From Methylibium sp035762065 (lineage in GTDB: Bacteria; Pseudomonadota; Gammaproteobacteria; Burkholderiales; Burkholderiaceae_C): a DNA stretch of 64,000 bases. Shown in pieces: positions 11,055-19,944 of this stretch (position 1 is the stretch's first letter; each line of letters begins with the position of its first letter). Both the position numbers and the translations under genes were made by a program. The stretch is from positions 62,001 through 126,000 of the forward strand of contig NZ_DASTPW010000004.1 of NCBI RefSeq assembly GCF_035762065.1, written 5' to 3'. The notes below the pieces were generated by a model. The model did no database searches. It was not told where the DNA came from and saw only the letters and a list, made by a program, of their open reading frames with translations.

Positions 11055-11957
11055 TCATGCGGCTCGGCGGCCGGTCATCAGGATCCAGCCGTCCTCGCTG
11101 TCGACGACGTCGATCGCCAGATGCGACGCATAGGCAGCACGCAGTTCGTCGGCCTGCCGCTCGAGGATGCCCGCAAGCACCAGCGCGCCGCCCGGCGCGA
11201 CATGGGCGGCCAGCAAGGGCGCGAGCAGCTTCAAGGGCGAGGCGAGGATGTTCGCGAACACGACGCCGTAGCCCGCTGCCGGCGCGCCGATCGACTCGGG
11301 CGAACCTGCGCGCAGCTCGACGCCGTTGGCCTTCGCGTTCGCTTCGGCCGAGGCGAACGCGGCCGGGTCGATGTCGATCGCATCGATCGCCGCGGCGCCG
11401 AAACGCGCGGCACCGATCGCGAGGATGCCGGAGCCGCAGCCGTAGTCGAGCACGCGCGCGCCACGCAGGCGTTCGGCCTGCCGCGCGGTCCAGCGCAGGC
11501 ACATCCGCGTCGTCGGATGCGTGCCGGTGCCGAAGGCAAGGCCCGGGTCCAGCCGGATGACCTGCGCGGCGCCGGCCGGCGGCGCATGCCAGCTCGGCAC
11601 GATCCAGAAGCTCGGCGTGATCTCGACCGGCGCGAACTGGCTCTGCGTCAGTCGCACCCAGTCCTGCTCGTCGACCGCATGCAGCGAGGCGACCCGGACG
11701 CGGCCCGGCTCGCCTTGCGCGAGCAGCCGCGTCACAGCGCGCGTCGCCGCCGGCTCGTCGCCGAACAGCGCGCGCAGGATCGAGCGCTGCCAGCCTTCCC
11801 GCGGCGCCGGCAGGCCCGGCTCGCCGTAGATCGCGCGCTCGGCCGGCGTGTCGGCTTCGGCGTCTTCGACCGAGACGCTGAGCGCACCGAGTTCGATCAG
11901 CTCGTCGCCGATCGCCTCGACGCCGGCTTCGTCGGCGTGCAGCACCAGTTCATGCAT
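11055..11957 (-). CDS. prmA: Ribosomal protein L11 methyltransferase
   Basis: SAM-dependent enzyme that trimethylates ribosomal protein L11. Diagnostic motifs are PGLAFGTGTHPTT (linker/SAM entry), the SAM-binding loop LDYGCGSGILAIGAARFGA and the post-motif FANILASPL. At 300 residues it has the usual length, with an N-terminal substrate-recognition domain. It lies 18 bp downstream of accC on the minus strand and is probably cotranscribed with it. Confidence 0.96.
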   Translation of the reverse strand: MHELVLHADEAGVEAIGDELIELGALSVSVEDAEADTPAERAIYGEPGLPAPREGWQRSILRALFGDEPAATRAVTRLLAQGEPGRVRVASLHAVDEQDWVRLTQSQFAPVEITPSFWIVPSWHAPPAGAAQVIRLDPGLAFGTGTHPTTRMCLRWTARQAERLRGARVLDYGCGSGILAIGAARFGAAAIDAIDIDPAAFASAEANAKANGVELRAGSPESIGAPAAGYGVVFANILASPLKLLAPLLAAHVAPGGALVLAGILERQADELRAAYASHLAIDVVDSEDGWILMTGRRAA

Positions 11958-11975
11958 CGCGGACGCCCGGGCGAC

Positions 11976-13325
11976 TCAACGCTTGCGTTGCGCCATCCAA
12001 CCTTCAAGGTAGTGGATGCTGGTGCCGCCCTCGACGAACTTCGCGTCGACCATCAGCTCGCGATGCAGCGGAATGTTCGTCGAGATGCCCTCGACCACCG
12101 TCTCGAGCAGCGCGGTGCGCATGCGCGCGAGCGCGTGCTCGCGGTTGTCGCCCTGCACGATGATCTTGCCGATCATCGAGTCGTAGTTGGGCGGCACGAA
12201 GTAGTTGCTGTAGGCATGCGAGTCGACCCGCACGCCCGGCCCGCCCGGCGGATGCCAGGTGGTGATACGCCCCGGCGACGGCGTGAACTTGTACGGGTCC
12301 TCGGCATTGATGCGGCACTCGATCGCATGGCCGCGCAGCTCGATCTGCCGCTGCGTGAACGGCAGCTTCTCGCCGGCGGCGACGCGGATCTGCATCTGCA
12401 CGATATCCACGCCGGTCACCAGCTCGGTCACCGGGTGCTCGACCTGCACGCGCGTGTTCATCTCGATGAAATAGAACTCGCCGTTCTCGTAGAGGAACTC
12501 GAAGGTGCCGGCGCCGCGGTAGCCGATCTTCTTGCAGGCCGCCACGCAGCGTTCGCCGATGCGCTCGATCGTGCGCCGCGGGATGCCGGGCGCGGGCGCC
12601 TCTTCGATGATCTTCTGGTGGCGGCGCTGCATCGAGCAGTCGCGCTCGCCCAGCCAGACCGCGTTCTTGTGCTGGTCGGCCAGCACCTGGATCTCGATGT
12701 GCCTCGGGTTCTCGAGGAACTTCTCCATGTAGACGGACGGGTTGCCGAAGGCCGCGCCGGCTTCGGCGCGGGTCGTCTGCACCGCGTTGAGCAGCGCAGC
12801 CTCGGTGTGCACGACGCGCATGCCGCGCCCGCCACCGCCGCCTGCCGCCTTGATGATCACCGGGTAGCCGATCGCGCGCGCCTGGCGCACGATCTCCTTC
12901 GGGTCGTCGGGCAGCGCGCCCTCGGCACCCGGCACGGTCGGCACGCCGGAGCGCACCATCGCGGCCTTCGCCGAGACCTTGTCGCCCATGACGCGGATCG
13001 ACTCCGGCGTCGGCCCGATGAACGTGAAGCCGCTTTGCTGCACCCGCTCGGCGAAGTCGGCGTTTTCAGAGAGAAAGCCGTAGCCGGGGTGGATCGCCTC
13101 GGCGTCGGTCACCTCGGCCGCCGCGATGATCGCCGGCATGCTCAGGTAGCTCTGCGCCGAAGCCGGCGGGCCGATGCACACCGCCTCGTCGGCGAGCCGC
13201 ACGTACTTGGCGTCGCGGTCGGCCTCCGAATAGACGATGACGGCGCGCACGCCGAGTTCGCGGCAGGCGCGCTGGATCCGCAGGGCGATCTCGCCGCGGT
13301 TGGCGATCAGGATCTTCTTGAACAT
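11976..13325 (-). CDS. accC: Acetyl-CoA carboxylase biotin carboxylase subunit
   Basis: ATP-dependent carboxylation of biotin on AccB, the first half of the malonyl-CoA-forming reaction of fatty acid synthesis. At 449 residues it equals the E. coli length. It shows the biotin-carboxylase N domain (MFKKILIANRGEIALR), the glycine-rich ATP-grasp loop GGGGRGMRVV and the catalytic/metal region EMNTRVQVEHPVTE. accB is 16 bp upstream on the same strand. Confidence 0.98.
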   Translation of the reverse strand: MFKKILIANRGEIALRIQRACRELGVRAVIVYSEADRDAKYVRLADEAVCIGPPASAQSYLSMPAIIAAAEVTDAEAIHPGYGFLSENADFAERVQQSGFTFIGPTPESIRVMGDKVSAKAAMVRSGVPTVPGAEGALPDDPKEIVRQARAIGYPVIIKAAGGGGGRGMRVVHTEAALLNAVQTTRAEAGAAFGNPSVYMEKFLENPRHIEIQVLADQHKNAVWLGERDCSMQRRHQKIIEEAPAPGIPRRTIERIGERCVAACKKIGYRGAGTFEFLYENGEFYFIEMNTRVQVEHPVTELVTGVDIVQMQIRVAAGEKLPFTQRQIELRGHAIECRINAEDPYKFTPSPGRITTWHPPGGPGVRVDSHAYSNYFVPPNYDSMIGKIIVQGDNREHALARMRTALLETVVEGISTNIPLHRELMVDAKFVEGGTSIHYLEGWMAQRKR

Positions 13326-13341
13326 GCTCGGCAGCCCGGTG

Positions 13342-13815
13342 TCACTCGATCAGGAACAAGGGCTGCCCGAACTCCACCGCCTGGCCGTTCTCGCAGAGGA
13401 TCTTCGCGATCGTGCCGGACTTGTCGGCCTCGATCTCGTTCATGATCTTCATCGCTTCGATGATGCAGATCGGCTCGCCTTCCTTCACCTCGGCGCCCAC
13501 TTCGACGAAAGCCTTCGAGCCCGGGCTCGCCGAGCGGTAGAAGGTGCCGACCATCGGTGACTTCACCGTGTGGCCCGCCGGCGCCTCGGGCGCGGCTGGC
13601 GGGGCCGGTTGCGACGCCGGGCCGCCTGCGGCTGCAGCTGCGGCAGGCACCGGCGCCGCGATCGTCATCGCCGGCAGCGCGGCGGCCTGTGGCGCCATGA
13701 CGACCGGCGCACTCTTGACGATCCTCACCTTGCCCTCGGCCTCGGTGATCTCCAGCTCCGACACGTTCGACTCCGACACCAGGTCGATCAGCGTCTTCAG
13801 TTTGCGCAGGTCCAT
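13342..13815 (-). CDS. accB: Acetyl-CoA carboxylase biotin carboxyl carrier protein
   Basis: Biotin-carrying subunit of 157 residues. The N-terminal MDLRKLKTLIDLVSES helix is conserved. A Pro/Ala-rich hinge occupies roughly residues 50-80, and the C-terminal biotinyl domain carries the modified Lys in EAMKIMNEIEAD. The start at 13815 matches the family N-terminus and has GGAGAG about 10 nt upstream; longer in-frame extension has no homology. The 219 bp before it, up to tlpA, presumably hold the accBC promoter, but I could not assign hexamers. Confidence 0.97.
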   Translation of the reverse strand: MDLRKLKTLIDLVSESNVSELEITEAEGKVRIVKSAPVVMAPQAAALPAMTIAAPVPAAAAAAGGPASQPAPPAAPEAPAGHTVKSPMVGTFYRSASPGSKAFVEVGAEVKEGEPICIIEAMKIMNEIEADKSGTIAKILCENGQAVEFGQPLFLIE

Positions 13816-14034
13816 GCGTGCTCTCTCCAGCGGTGCTCTTTTCGCGAGGCGCGTGGGCGCCGTCGTGCATCGTCGTCGCGCCGGCACGGCTCGCGAGCCG
13901 GCGAGATCGGCCGCTCGCGCTCGACGAGATGCCGCTCAGATGCTTGAATTTGCCGGCAGATCGCCGGACGGAGGCGCGACTTTAAGCGCAAACCTTGTGC
14001 CGCCCGCCACTATCGCGGCACTGGCCGGCCATGC

Positions 14035-14580
14035 TCAGCCGAGCGCGCCGGCCCAGAGGGCAAGTTCGTCGTAGCTGGTCTCCCCGAGCTTGCGTTGCAC
14101 CACCTTGCCGTTCGCATCGAGCAGCAGGCTGAAGGGCAGGCCGCCGCGCTCGTTGCCCAACTCCCGAACGAGTTCGGTGCCTTCGAGACCGGCCAGCCCG
14201 ATCGGAAAGCCGACCTTCACCTTCTGCAGGAATTCGCGCACGGGCGTCGGCGCGTCGATCGCGAGCCCGAGCACTTGCACGCCCTTGCCGGCGTGATCGC
14301 GGTAGAAGCGATCGATTGCCGGCATCTCGCGCACGCATGGCGCACACCAGGTCGCCCAGAAGTTGATCAGCAGCGGCTTGCCCCGCAGGCTGGCCATCGC
14401 GAGCGTCGGGCCGGCCGGCGTCTCGAAGCTGCGGGCCCAGAGTCCATCGGCCGCGGCTGCGGTGGCGGCTGGGCCGGGCTCGCGCCCGAGCGTCGCGAGC
14501 CAGGCGCCGGCCCCGAGGGCGGCCAGCCCGGCGCCGCCGAAGATCCAGCGTCGGCGGTCCGGCTTCGCTTCATCGCTCAT
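14035..14580 (-). CDS. TlpA/ResA-like membrane-anchored thioredoxin
   Basis: A 181-residue redoxin with an N-terminal signal anchor (residues about 11-31, after RRR) and a periplasmic thioredoxin fold. The active site is C79-A-P-C82 within INFWATWCAPC, and the downstream cis-Pro region is GLPFSLLLD. Such proteins reduce periplasmic disulfides, for example in cytochrome c or oxidase CuA maturation; the substrate here is unknown. Its first 11 bp overlap the end of the upstream unknown gene, and it is the last gene of the mpl-to-tlpA minus-strand run. Confidence 0.88.
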   Translation of the reverse strand: MSDEAKPDRRRWIFGGAGLAALGAGAWLATLGREPGPAATAAAADGLWARSFETPAGPTLAMASLRGKPLLINFWATWCAPCVREMPAIDRFYRDHAGKGVQVLGLAIDAPTPVREFLQKVKVGFPIGLAGLEGTELVRELGNERGGLPFSLLLDANGKVVQRKLGETSYDELALWAGALG

Positions 14581-15190
14581 CGTGGGACTCCATCAGTCGC
14601 TGCAGCGCCGCGGCGTCACCGCGTTGCGTGCGGCCCGTCGCGTCGGCCCGCAGCGCGCCGCGCAGGTCGTCGTGGTCGAGGATCGTCAGCTGCACGCCGA
14701 CATGCTGCCCGAGGCCCGCGTGCGGCAGCGAAAAGCCGAGCACGTCGACCGGCTGCCCGCCGCGCGGCCCGGGCCGGCTCGCCGCCTCGTAGCGAACACC
14801 GGCGTCGATCAACGCGAGCTCGGCGGCCTTCGGATCGTCGCAGTACAGCTCGAGGTGGATGTCGTTGAGGCGCGTCGCGGTGCCGCGCCACACCGCGCCG
14901 CTGAGGTGCGGCCGGAAGGCCGCGAGCCGGCGCATCCAGACGAGCGCCACCTCGCGCAGCTGCGCCAGCTCGCCCGCCTGGGTGTCCGCGCAGAACAGCT
15001 CGATGTGGGCGAAGACCTCGGCTTCGAGCGCGTCGTTGTCGGGCAGCGGCAGCCGCGTCGCGTCGATGCCGCCCTGCTGAGCGATCAGCTTGCGCGCGCG
15101 CTGCTTCGCCGGCCCGTATTCAAGGCCTTCGTCCACCACCAGCCGCGCGGCGGTGACCAGCAGTTCGGCTTGCAGTCGATCGGTGCTCAT
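14570..15190 (-). CDS. Conserved hypothetical protein, possible nucleotidyltransferase fold
   Basis: 206 residues, soluble, no signal peptide. The N-terminal half is helical and Ala/Leu-rich. The centre carries GAVWRGTATRLNDIHLELY, which loosely resembles the G-[GS]-x9-13-D-x-[DE] signature of minimal nucleotidyltransferases (D-I-H-L-E here). This is only a suggestion. It starts 5 bp after the mtgA stop and overlaps tlpA by 11 bp, so it is a firm operon member. I do not recognise an established function. Confidence 0.8.
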   Translation of the reverse strand: MSTDRLQAELLVTAARLVVDEGLEYGPAKQRARKLIAQQGGIDATRLPLPDNDALEAEVFAHIELFCADTQAGELAQLREVALVWMRRLAAFRPHLSGAVWRGTATRLNDIHLELYCDDPKAAELALIDAGVRYEAASRPGPRGGQPVDVLGFSLPHAGLGQHVGVQLTILDHDDLRGALRADATGRTQRGDAAALQRLMESHDER

Positions 15191-15195
15191 CGGAA

Positions 15196-15936
15196 TCAGG
15201 ACGGCAATTCGACGGCCGGCATCCGGGCGACGATCGTTGCGGCGCGGCCCGAGACGTAGGCCGAGCCGGGCCGCTTCTCGAAGCGCTTGGGTGCCGGCAG
15301 CATCACCGCGAGGCGCGCGGCCTGCATAGGGCTGAGCCGGTCGGCGTCGGTGCGGAAGTAGTGGCGCGCGGCGGCCTGCGCGCCGAACACGCCTTCGCCC
15401 CACTCGGCGTGGTTCAGGTAGAGCTCGAGGATGCGGCGCTTGTCGAGCAGCGCTTCGAGCGCCAGCGTCAGCACGAACTCCTCGCCCTTGCGCAGGAAGC
15501 TGCGCTCGGGCGAGAGCAGCAGGTTCTTCGCGAGCTGCTGGGTGATCGTCGAGCCGCCGACGATGCGCGCCGGCCTTGCTGCGCGGCCGGGCGCGAGCCG
15601 CGCGTTGCGCGCCTGCGCGAGTTGCTCGGCGCGCTGGTTCCGTTCCCAGGCGCGCTCGACCGCTTCCCAGTCGATGCCGCCGTGGTCGGCGAAACCGGCG
15701 TCTTCCGAGGCGATCACCGCGCGCTTGAGGGTGTCGGCGATGTGTTCGTAGTCGCGCCACTGCTGCAGCCACGGCACCTCGCCGCGCTCACGCGCGAGCC
15801 GCAGGATTTCGCTGCGCTGGAAGGTCGTCGATTGCGGATCGACGAAGCGCATCAGCCCGACGCGCAGCACCAGCGCGAGCTGCAGGGCCAGCGCGCACAG
15901 CGCCACGAGGCCGAGCAGGCGCAGCACCCGCCTCAT
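15196..15936 (-). CDS. mtgA: Monofunctional biosynthetic peptidoglycan transglycosylase
   Basis: Membrane-anchored GT51 glycosyltransferase that polymerises lipid II without a transpeptidase domain; 246 residues. One N-terminal transmembrane helix (about 5-25) precedes the GT51 motifs: catalytic Glu in SEDAGFADHGGIDWEA, then GGSTITQQLAKNLLLSPERS and the second Glu region KRRILELYLNHAEWG. The ATG overlaps the aroE stop by 4 bp (ATGA), which fixes the start. Confidence 0.96.
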   Translation of the reverse strand: MRRVLRLLGLVALCALALQLALVLRVGLMRFVDPQSTTFQRSEILRLARERGEVPWLQQWRDYEHIADTLKRAVIASEDAGFADHGGIDWEAVERAWERNQRAEQLAQARNARLAPGRAARPARIVGGSTITQQLAKNLLLSPERSFLRKGEEFVLTLALEALLDKRRILELYLNHAEWGEGVFGAQAAARHYFRTDADRLSPMQAARLAVMLPAPKRFEKRPGSAYVSGRAATIVARMPAVELPS

Positions 15937-16889
15937 CGCACCGGCGCCTGCGCGTCGAGCGCGTGGCGTTGCTCGCGCAGCACCTCGGCGGTCGGCGGCC
16001 GCAGGCCGCGCCAGACGAGGAAGGCCTCGGCCGCCTGCTCGACGAGCATGCCGAGGCCGTCGCGCGGCGTCGCGCCGTGCTCGCGTGCCCATTGCAGGAA
16101 GGGGCGGGCGGGCGCGCCGTACATCATGTCGAGCGCCACGCCGCCGGCGCGCAGCACCCGACCGGCGATCGGCACGCCGGCGCCGGCAAGGCTCGCCGCG
16201 GTCGCGTTGACGACGATGTCGAAGCCGCCCGGCGCCGCGTCGAGCGCGCAGGCCGCCAGCTCCACGCCCCGCTGGGCGGCCAGCGGCGCGTGCCGCTCGA
16301 CCAGCGCTGCGGCCTTGTCGATCGAGCGGTTGCACAGCGCGAGCTGTTCGAGCCCGGCGTCGATCAGCGGCCCCATCGCGCCGGCCGCCGCGCCGCCGGC
16401 GCCCACCAGCAACAGCCGCCGCCCGCGCAGGTCGATGCCGGCGTTGTGCATCAGGTCGCGCACAAGGCCGGCGCCGTCGGTGTTGTCGGCCAGCCAGCCG
16501 CCGGCTTCGGCCGGCTCGAAGCGCAGCGTGTTGGCCGCCTGCGCGAGCCGCGCGCGCGGGCTCAGTCGCGCGGCCAGCGCCGGCACCTCGAATTTGAACG
16601 GCACGGTGATGTTGCAGCCGCGTGCCGGCCCGAGCCCTTCGGCCGACGAGGCCGCGAAGCCTTGCAGCGTCTCGACGAATCGGCCCGGCTCCGCCAGCAG
16701 CCGGCCGTAGTGGATGGCTTCGCCGGTCAGTTCGGCGAAGCGCGCGTGGATCGCAGGCGAGCGGCTGTGCTCGACCGGATGGCCGACGACGACGTAGCGA
16801 TCGCGCAGCACACGGCTCATCGCTGCGCCGCTGCCTGCGGCCGCTTGCGGGGCGGGGAAACGTGCGCTTGCGACACCCTCGCTGCTCAT
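15933..16889 (-). CDS. aroE: Shikimate dehydrogenase
   Basis: NADPH-dependent reduction of 3-dehydroshikimate in the chorismate pathway. Conserved elements are the substrate-binding VGHPVEHSRSPAIH, NITVPFKFEV with the catalytic Lys, DNTDGAGLVRDL with its Asp partner, and the nucleotide-binding loop LLVGAGGAAAGAM. The ATG at 16889 overlaps the upstream stop codon as ATGA and would give 318 residues. A second ATG at 16820 (MSRVLRD) gives a family-typical 295 residues, and neither has a strong Shine-Dalgarno. Translational coupling favours the longer form, homology the shorter. Confidence 0.94.
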   Translation of the reverse strand: MSSEGVASARFPAPQAAAGSGAAMSRVLRDRYVVVGHPVEHSRSPAIHARFAELTGEAIHYGRLLAEPGRFVETLQGFAASSAEGLGPARGCNITVPFKFEVPALAARLSPRARLAQAANTLRFEPAEAGGWLADNTDGAGLVRDLMHNAGIDLRGRRLLLVGAGGAAAGAMGPLIDAGLEQLALCNRSIDKAAALVERHAPLAAQRGVELAACALDAAPGGFDIVVNATAASLAGAGVPIAGRVLRAGGVALDMMYGAPARPFLQWAREHGATPRDGLGMLVEQAAEAFLVWRGLRPPTAEVLREQRHALDAQAPVR

Positions 16890-17818
16890 CGCGGCAACGA
16901 CTGCTCCATGCGCGTCTGGACGCCCTCGTCGCGTGTGAAGCGGAAGCGCGAGGCGACGACGATCTGGTCGGCCTGCTTGCGCATCGCCTCGCTGAACGGG
17001 CCGAAGGGCGCGGCGGCGCGCACGATCGCCTGGGCGCGGCGGTCGAGCGCGGTCGAGCCGGAGCTCTGCGCGATCTCGGTGTCGAGCACGCGGCCCTGTG
17101 CGTCGATCGTCACCGTCATCGTCAGCTCGCCGTAGAGCTTGCGCCCCTTCTCCTGGGGGAAATTCGTCGTGCCGCGCTCTTCGATCCTGCGACGCAGCAC
17201 GTCGTAGTAGACCGCGTAGGCCGCCTCGCTGGTCGAGGGGCTGACGTAGCGCTTCTTCGGGCGCGCGTTCTCGGTGTTGATGCGCTTCTCGATCTCGGCG
17301 AGCTGGTCGATGGCCTGCTTGATCTGGTCCTGCTGCGCCTGCGCGTCGGTGCGGCCGTCGTCGCGCTGCGGGTCGGGCGGCGGCAGTGCGGCCATCGACT
17401 TGCGGATCTGCGCGAGCAGCTGCATCTGCTGGTCCTGCAGCGACTGGATCTGCTTGCGGGTCTCCTCGACCGAGTCGCCGAGCGCCGTCACCGCCGAGGG
17501 CGGCAGCGGCGAGGTCGCGCGGCCGGCCTGTGCCTCGCCGCCGCCGGCCAGGTTGGCCTGCGCGATCGCCTGCGCCTTCAGCGGCGGTTCGTTCGAGCGC
17601 GCGTTGACGAGGATGACCTCGAGCGGCGTGTCCTTGAACACGCGGTTGAAGCCCTCGGGATCAACGATGCGCACCATCAGCAGCGCCGCATGCACGCCGA
17701 CCGAGACGATCAGCGCGATCTGCAGCGTCGAGAGCTGCGCGAAGCGCGCGCGAGCGCGCCCGGCAAAGCCGCCGCGGCCCGAGACCCGCTTGCCGCGCAG
17801 CGCCGGCGCGGCACTCAT
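16886..17818 (-). CDS. TonB-like C-terminal domain protein (energy transducer type)
   Basis: 310 residues with one N-terminal transmembrane helix (about 31-50, LQIALIVSVGVHAALLMVRI). A long charged, Gln/Lys/Glu-rich segment with coiled-coil character follows (about 110-190), then a C-terminal TonB-like domain (YYDVLRRRIEERG ... LTMTVTIDAQGRV ... STALDRRAQAIVRAAAPFGPF). The TM-rod-TonB fold suggests an envelope-spanning protein. No exbB/exbD is present here, and its place between rnb and aroE differs from iron-uptake loci. The start overlaps the rnb stop by 4 bp (ATGA), and the stop overlaps aroE in the same way. Confidence 0.86.
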   Translation of the reverse strand: MSAAPALRGKRVSGRGGFAGRARARFAQLSTLQIALIVSVGVHAALLMVRIVDPEGFNRVFKDTPLEVILVNARSNEPPLKAQAIAQANLAGGGEAQAGRATSPLPPSAVTALGDSVEETRKQIQSLQDQQMQLLAQIRKSMAALPPPDPQRDDGRTDAQAQQDQIKQAIDQLAEIEKRINTENARPKKRYVSPSTSEAAYAVYYDVLRRRIEERGTTNFPQEKGRKLYGELTMTVTIDAQGRVLDTEIAQSSGSTALDRRAQAIVRAAAPFGPFSEAMRKQADQIVVASRFRFTRDEGVQTRMEQSLPR

Positions 17819-19881
17819 GCCGCGGGCCCGCTCGCGGTCGCCGGCTCCGCACCCGGCGCTTCGGCATCGGCGACGTCGATCGCCAAGGCCAGCGGGGTCG
17901 CGGCCTCGGCTTCGTCGTCGGACTCCTCGTCGGAGGCGGCCGCGGCCGCCTGATCGTCGAGGCGCGCCGCGAGGCTCGCATGCACGTCGAGCGTCAGCAG
18001 ATCGAGCCCGGTGACGCGCACGCGCACCTTCGCGCCGCGCGGCAGGCTTTCGGTGCCGAGCGCGCGGAACACCAGCGGCAGCGTGTGGGCGCGCACCAGG
18101 CCGTCTTTCATCACGGCGGCGTCGAGCTCGGCGACGCCCGCCTGCTGCAGATGCCGCATCGCCCAGAAACGCTCGATCGCGTTCTGGAACTGGTTGTAGG
18201 CGGTGTAGGCCGCGTCGAAGCTCGAGATCACCGAGAACAGCTCGGCGTCCTTCGGCTTGAACGGCGCCGCGAGCGCCGCACTGCGGCCGTGCCGCGCGAC
18301 CGCGACGATCTGCCACTGGTTGACCAGATCGACATAGCGCCGCAGCGGCGACGTCGCCCAGGTGTACTGCCTGACGCCCATGCCCGCATGCGGCGCCGGC
18401 TTCGTGCCCATGCGCACCTTCACGCCCGGCGCCATGCTGGCCTGGCTGCGGTAGATGCCGGGGACGCCGTGCTCCGCGAGCCAGCCGCCCCAGTGGCTGT
18501 TCGCGAGGATCATCGCCTCGGCGACGATCAGGTCGAGCGCCGAGCCGCGCTTGCGCTCGGTGATCACCACCGTCTCGCTGCCGTCGGGTTCGTCGCCCGC
18601 CTTCTCGTCGGCGCGGCCCTCGAGCTTGAAGGCGTAGTCGGGCCGGGTGAAGTTCTCCGGCTTGCCGCGCGCCACCTCGCGCTGCGCCTTCAGATGCCGC
18701 GCGAGCCGGTGCGCGAAGGCCAGTTCGCCGGCGAACTCGTAGCCCGCTTCGGCGTCGCCGTCGAGCGTGGCCTCGGTGACGACGCCGTCGAGCTGGTCGT
18801 GCCGCAGGTTCGCCACGATCGGCACTCGTTCGAGCGCGGTGCGCGTGCCGGTCACCGCAAGGGTGGCCGCATCCAGATCGAAATAGACGCTGACGGCCGG
18901 GCAGTCGCGCCCGGCCTGCAGCGTGTAGGTCTGCACGACCGCATCCGGCAGCATCGTCAGCTTGTGGCCCGGCATGTAGACGGTGCTGAGCCGGGCCCGC
19001 GCGAGCTGGTCCACCGGCGAGCCGGGCGCAAAGGCAAGCGCCGGCGCGGCGATGTGGATGCCGAAGGTGACGGTCGCGCTGCCGAGGCCCTGGACACTGA
19101 GCGCGTCGTCGATCTCGGTGGTGGTCGAGTCGTCGATCGAGAAGGCGCGCACCGCCGCGAGCGGCAGCTCGTCCTTGATCGCCGGGGCGGCCATCGGCGC
19201 GAAAGCCGTGCCCTTCGGGAAGAACTCGAACAGGAAGCGCCGCCAGTGGAACTGGTAGGGGCTGGTGATCGCGCCGGCGTCCTTCAGCAGATCGAGCGGC
19301 GCCTTGTGCGCGAGCTTCGCGGCCGCGACCACCGCCTTGTATTCGGGACCGTTCTTGTCCGGCTTGAACAGGATCTTGTAGAGCTGCTGCGCGATCGGCT
19401 CGGGGCAGCCGCCTGCGGCGAGTTCCGCGGCCCAGGCGTCGATCTGACGCGCCTGCTCCGCCTTGCGCTCGATCGCGCGCAGGGCCTGCTCCAGGACTTC
19501 CTGCGGCGCCTTGCGAAAGCGCCCCTTGCCGCGCCGGTGGAAGTAGTGCGGCGCCTGGTGCAGCTTGAACAGCGTCGCGGCGCGCTGGCTCGCGTCGGCC
19601 TGCGCGCCGAAGTATTCGCGGGCGATGTCGTCGAAGCCGAAGTCCTCGTCGGGCGCGGTTTCCCAGGCGAGGTCGAGGTCGATGTCGGCCGATTGCGCCT
19701 GCGCCTCGTCGAGCAGCAACGCCGGCGCCGGCGCGCCGAAGCGCATCAGCGCCTGGGTGCTCTTGACCTTGACGCGCTTGCCGGAGTCGAGCTCGACCTG
19801 CATGGAGCTCTCGGCCTCCGACATCACGCGGCCGGCGAGGAACTTGCCGGCATCTTCGAACAGCAGGTAGGTGTCGGCCAT
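17815..19881 (-). CDS. RNB-domain exoribonuclease (RNase II family)
   Basis: 688-residue 3'-5' exoribonuclease. The N-terminal half holds OB-like RNA-binding parts, and the central RNB catalytic domain contains FSIDDSTTTEIDDALSV, whose Asp residues bind the catalytic metals. The conserved YMPGHKLTMLPD and ATSPLRRYVDLVNQWQ blocks are also present. The C-terminus ends with an S1-like strand region and a short acidic, Ala-rich tail. It is probably RNase II-like; I cannot decide between rnb and rnr naming. It is cotranscribed with the TonB-like gene by ATGA overlap. Confidence 0.92.
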   Translation of the reverse strand: MADTYLLFEDAGKFLAGRVMSEAESSMQVELDSGKRVKVKSTQALMRFGAPAPALLLDEAQAQSADIDLDLAWETAPDEDFGFDDIAREYFGAQADASQRAATLFKLHQAPHYFHRRGKGRFRKAPQEVLEQALRAIERKAEQARQIDAWAAELAAGGCPEPIAQQLYKILFKPDKNGPEYKAVVAAAKLAHKAPLDLLKDAGAITSPYQFHWRRFLFEFFPKGTAFAPMAAPAIKDELPLAAVRAFSIDDSTTTEIDDALSVQGLGSATVTFGIHIAAPALAFAPGSPVDQLARARLSTVYMPGHKLTMLPDAVVQTYTLQAGRDCPAVSVYFDLDAATLAVTGTRTALERVPIVANLRHDQLDGVVTEATLDGDAEAGYEFAGELAFAHRLARHLKAQREVARGKPENFTRPDYAFKLEGRADEKAGDEPDGSETVVITERKRGSALDLIVAEAMILANSHWGGWLAEHGVPGIYRSQASMAPGVKVRMGTKPAPHAGMGVRQYTWATSPLRRYVDLVNQWQIVAVARHGRSAALAAPFKPKDAELFSVISSFDAAYTAYNQFQNAIERFWAMRHLQQAGVAELDAAVMKDGLVRAHTLPLVFRALGTESLPRGAKVRVRVTGLDLLTLDVHASLAARLDDQAAAAASDEESDDEAEAATPLALAIDVADAEAPGAEPATASGPAA

Positions 19882-19944
19882 GGAGCGGCGGATTCTCCCA
19901 TCGCCGCTTGCCGGGGCCCGCGCCGACCGAGCGCTGCGCGCGGG

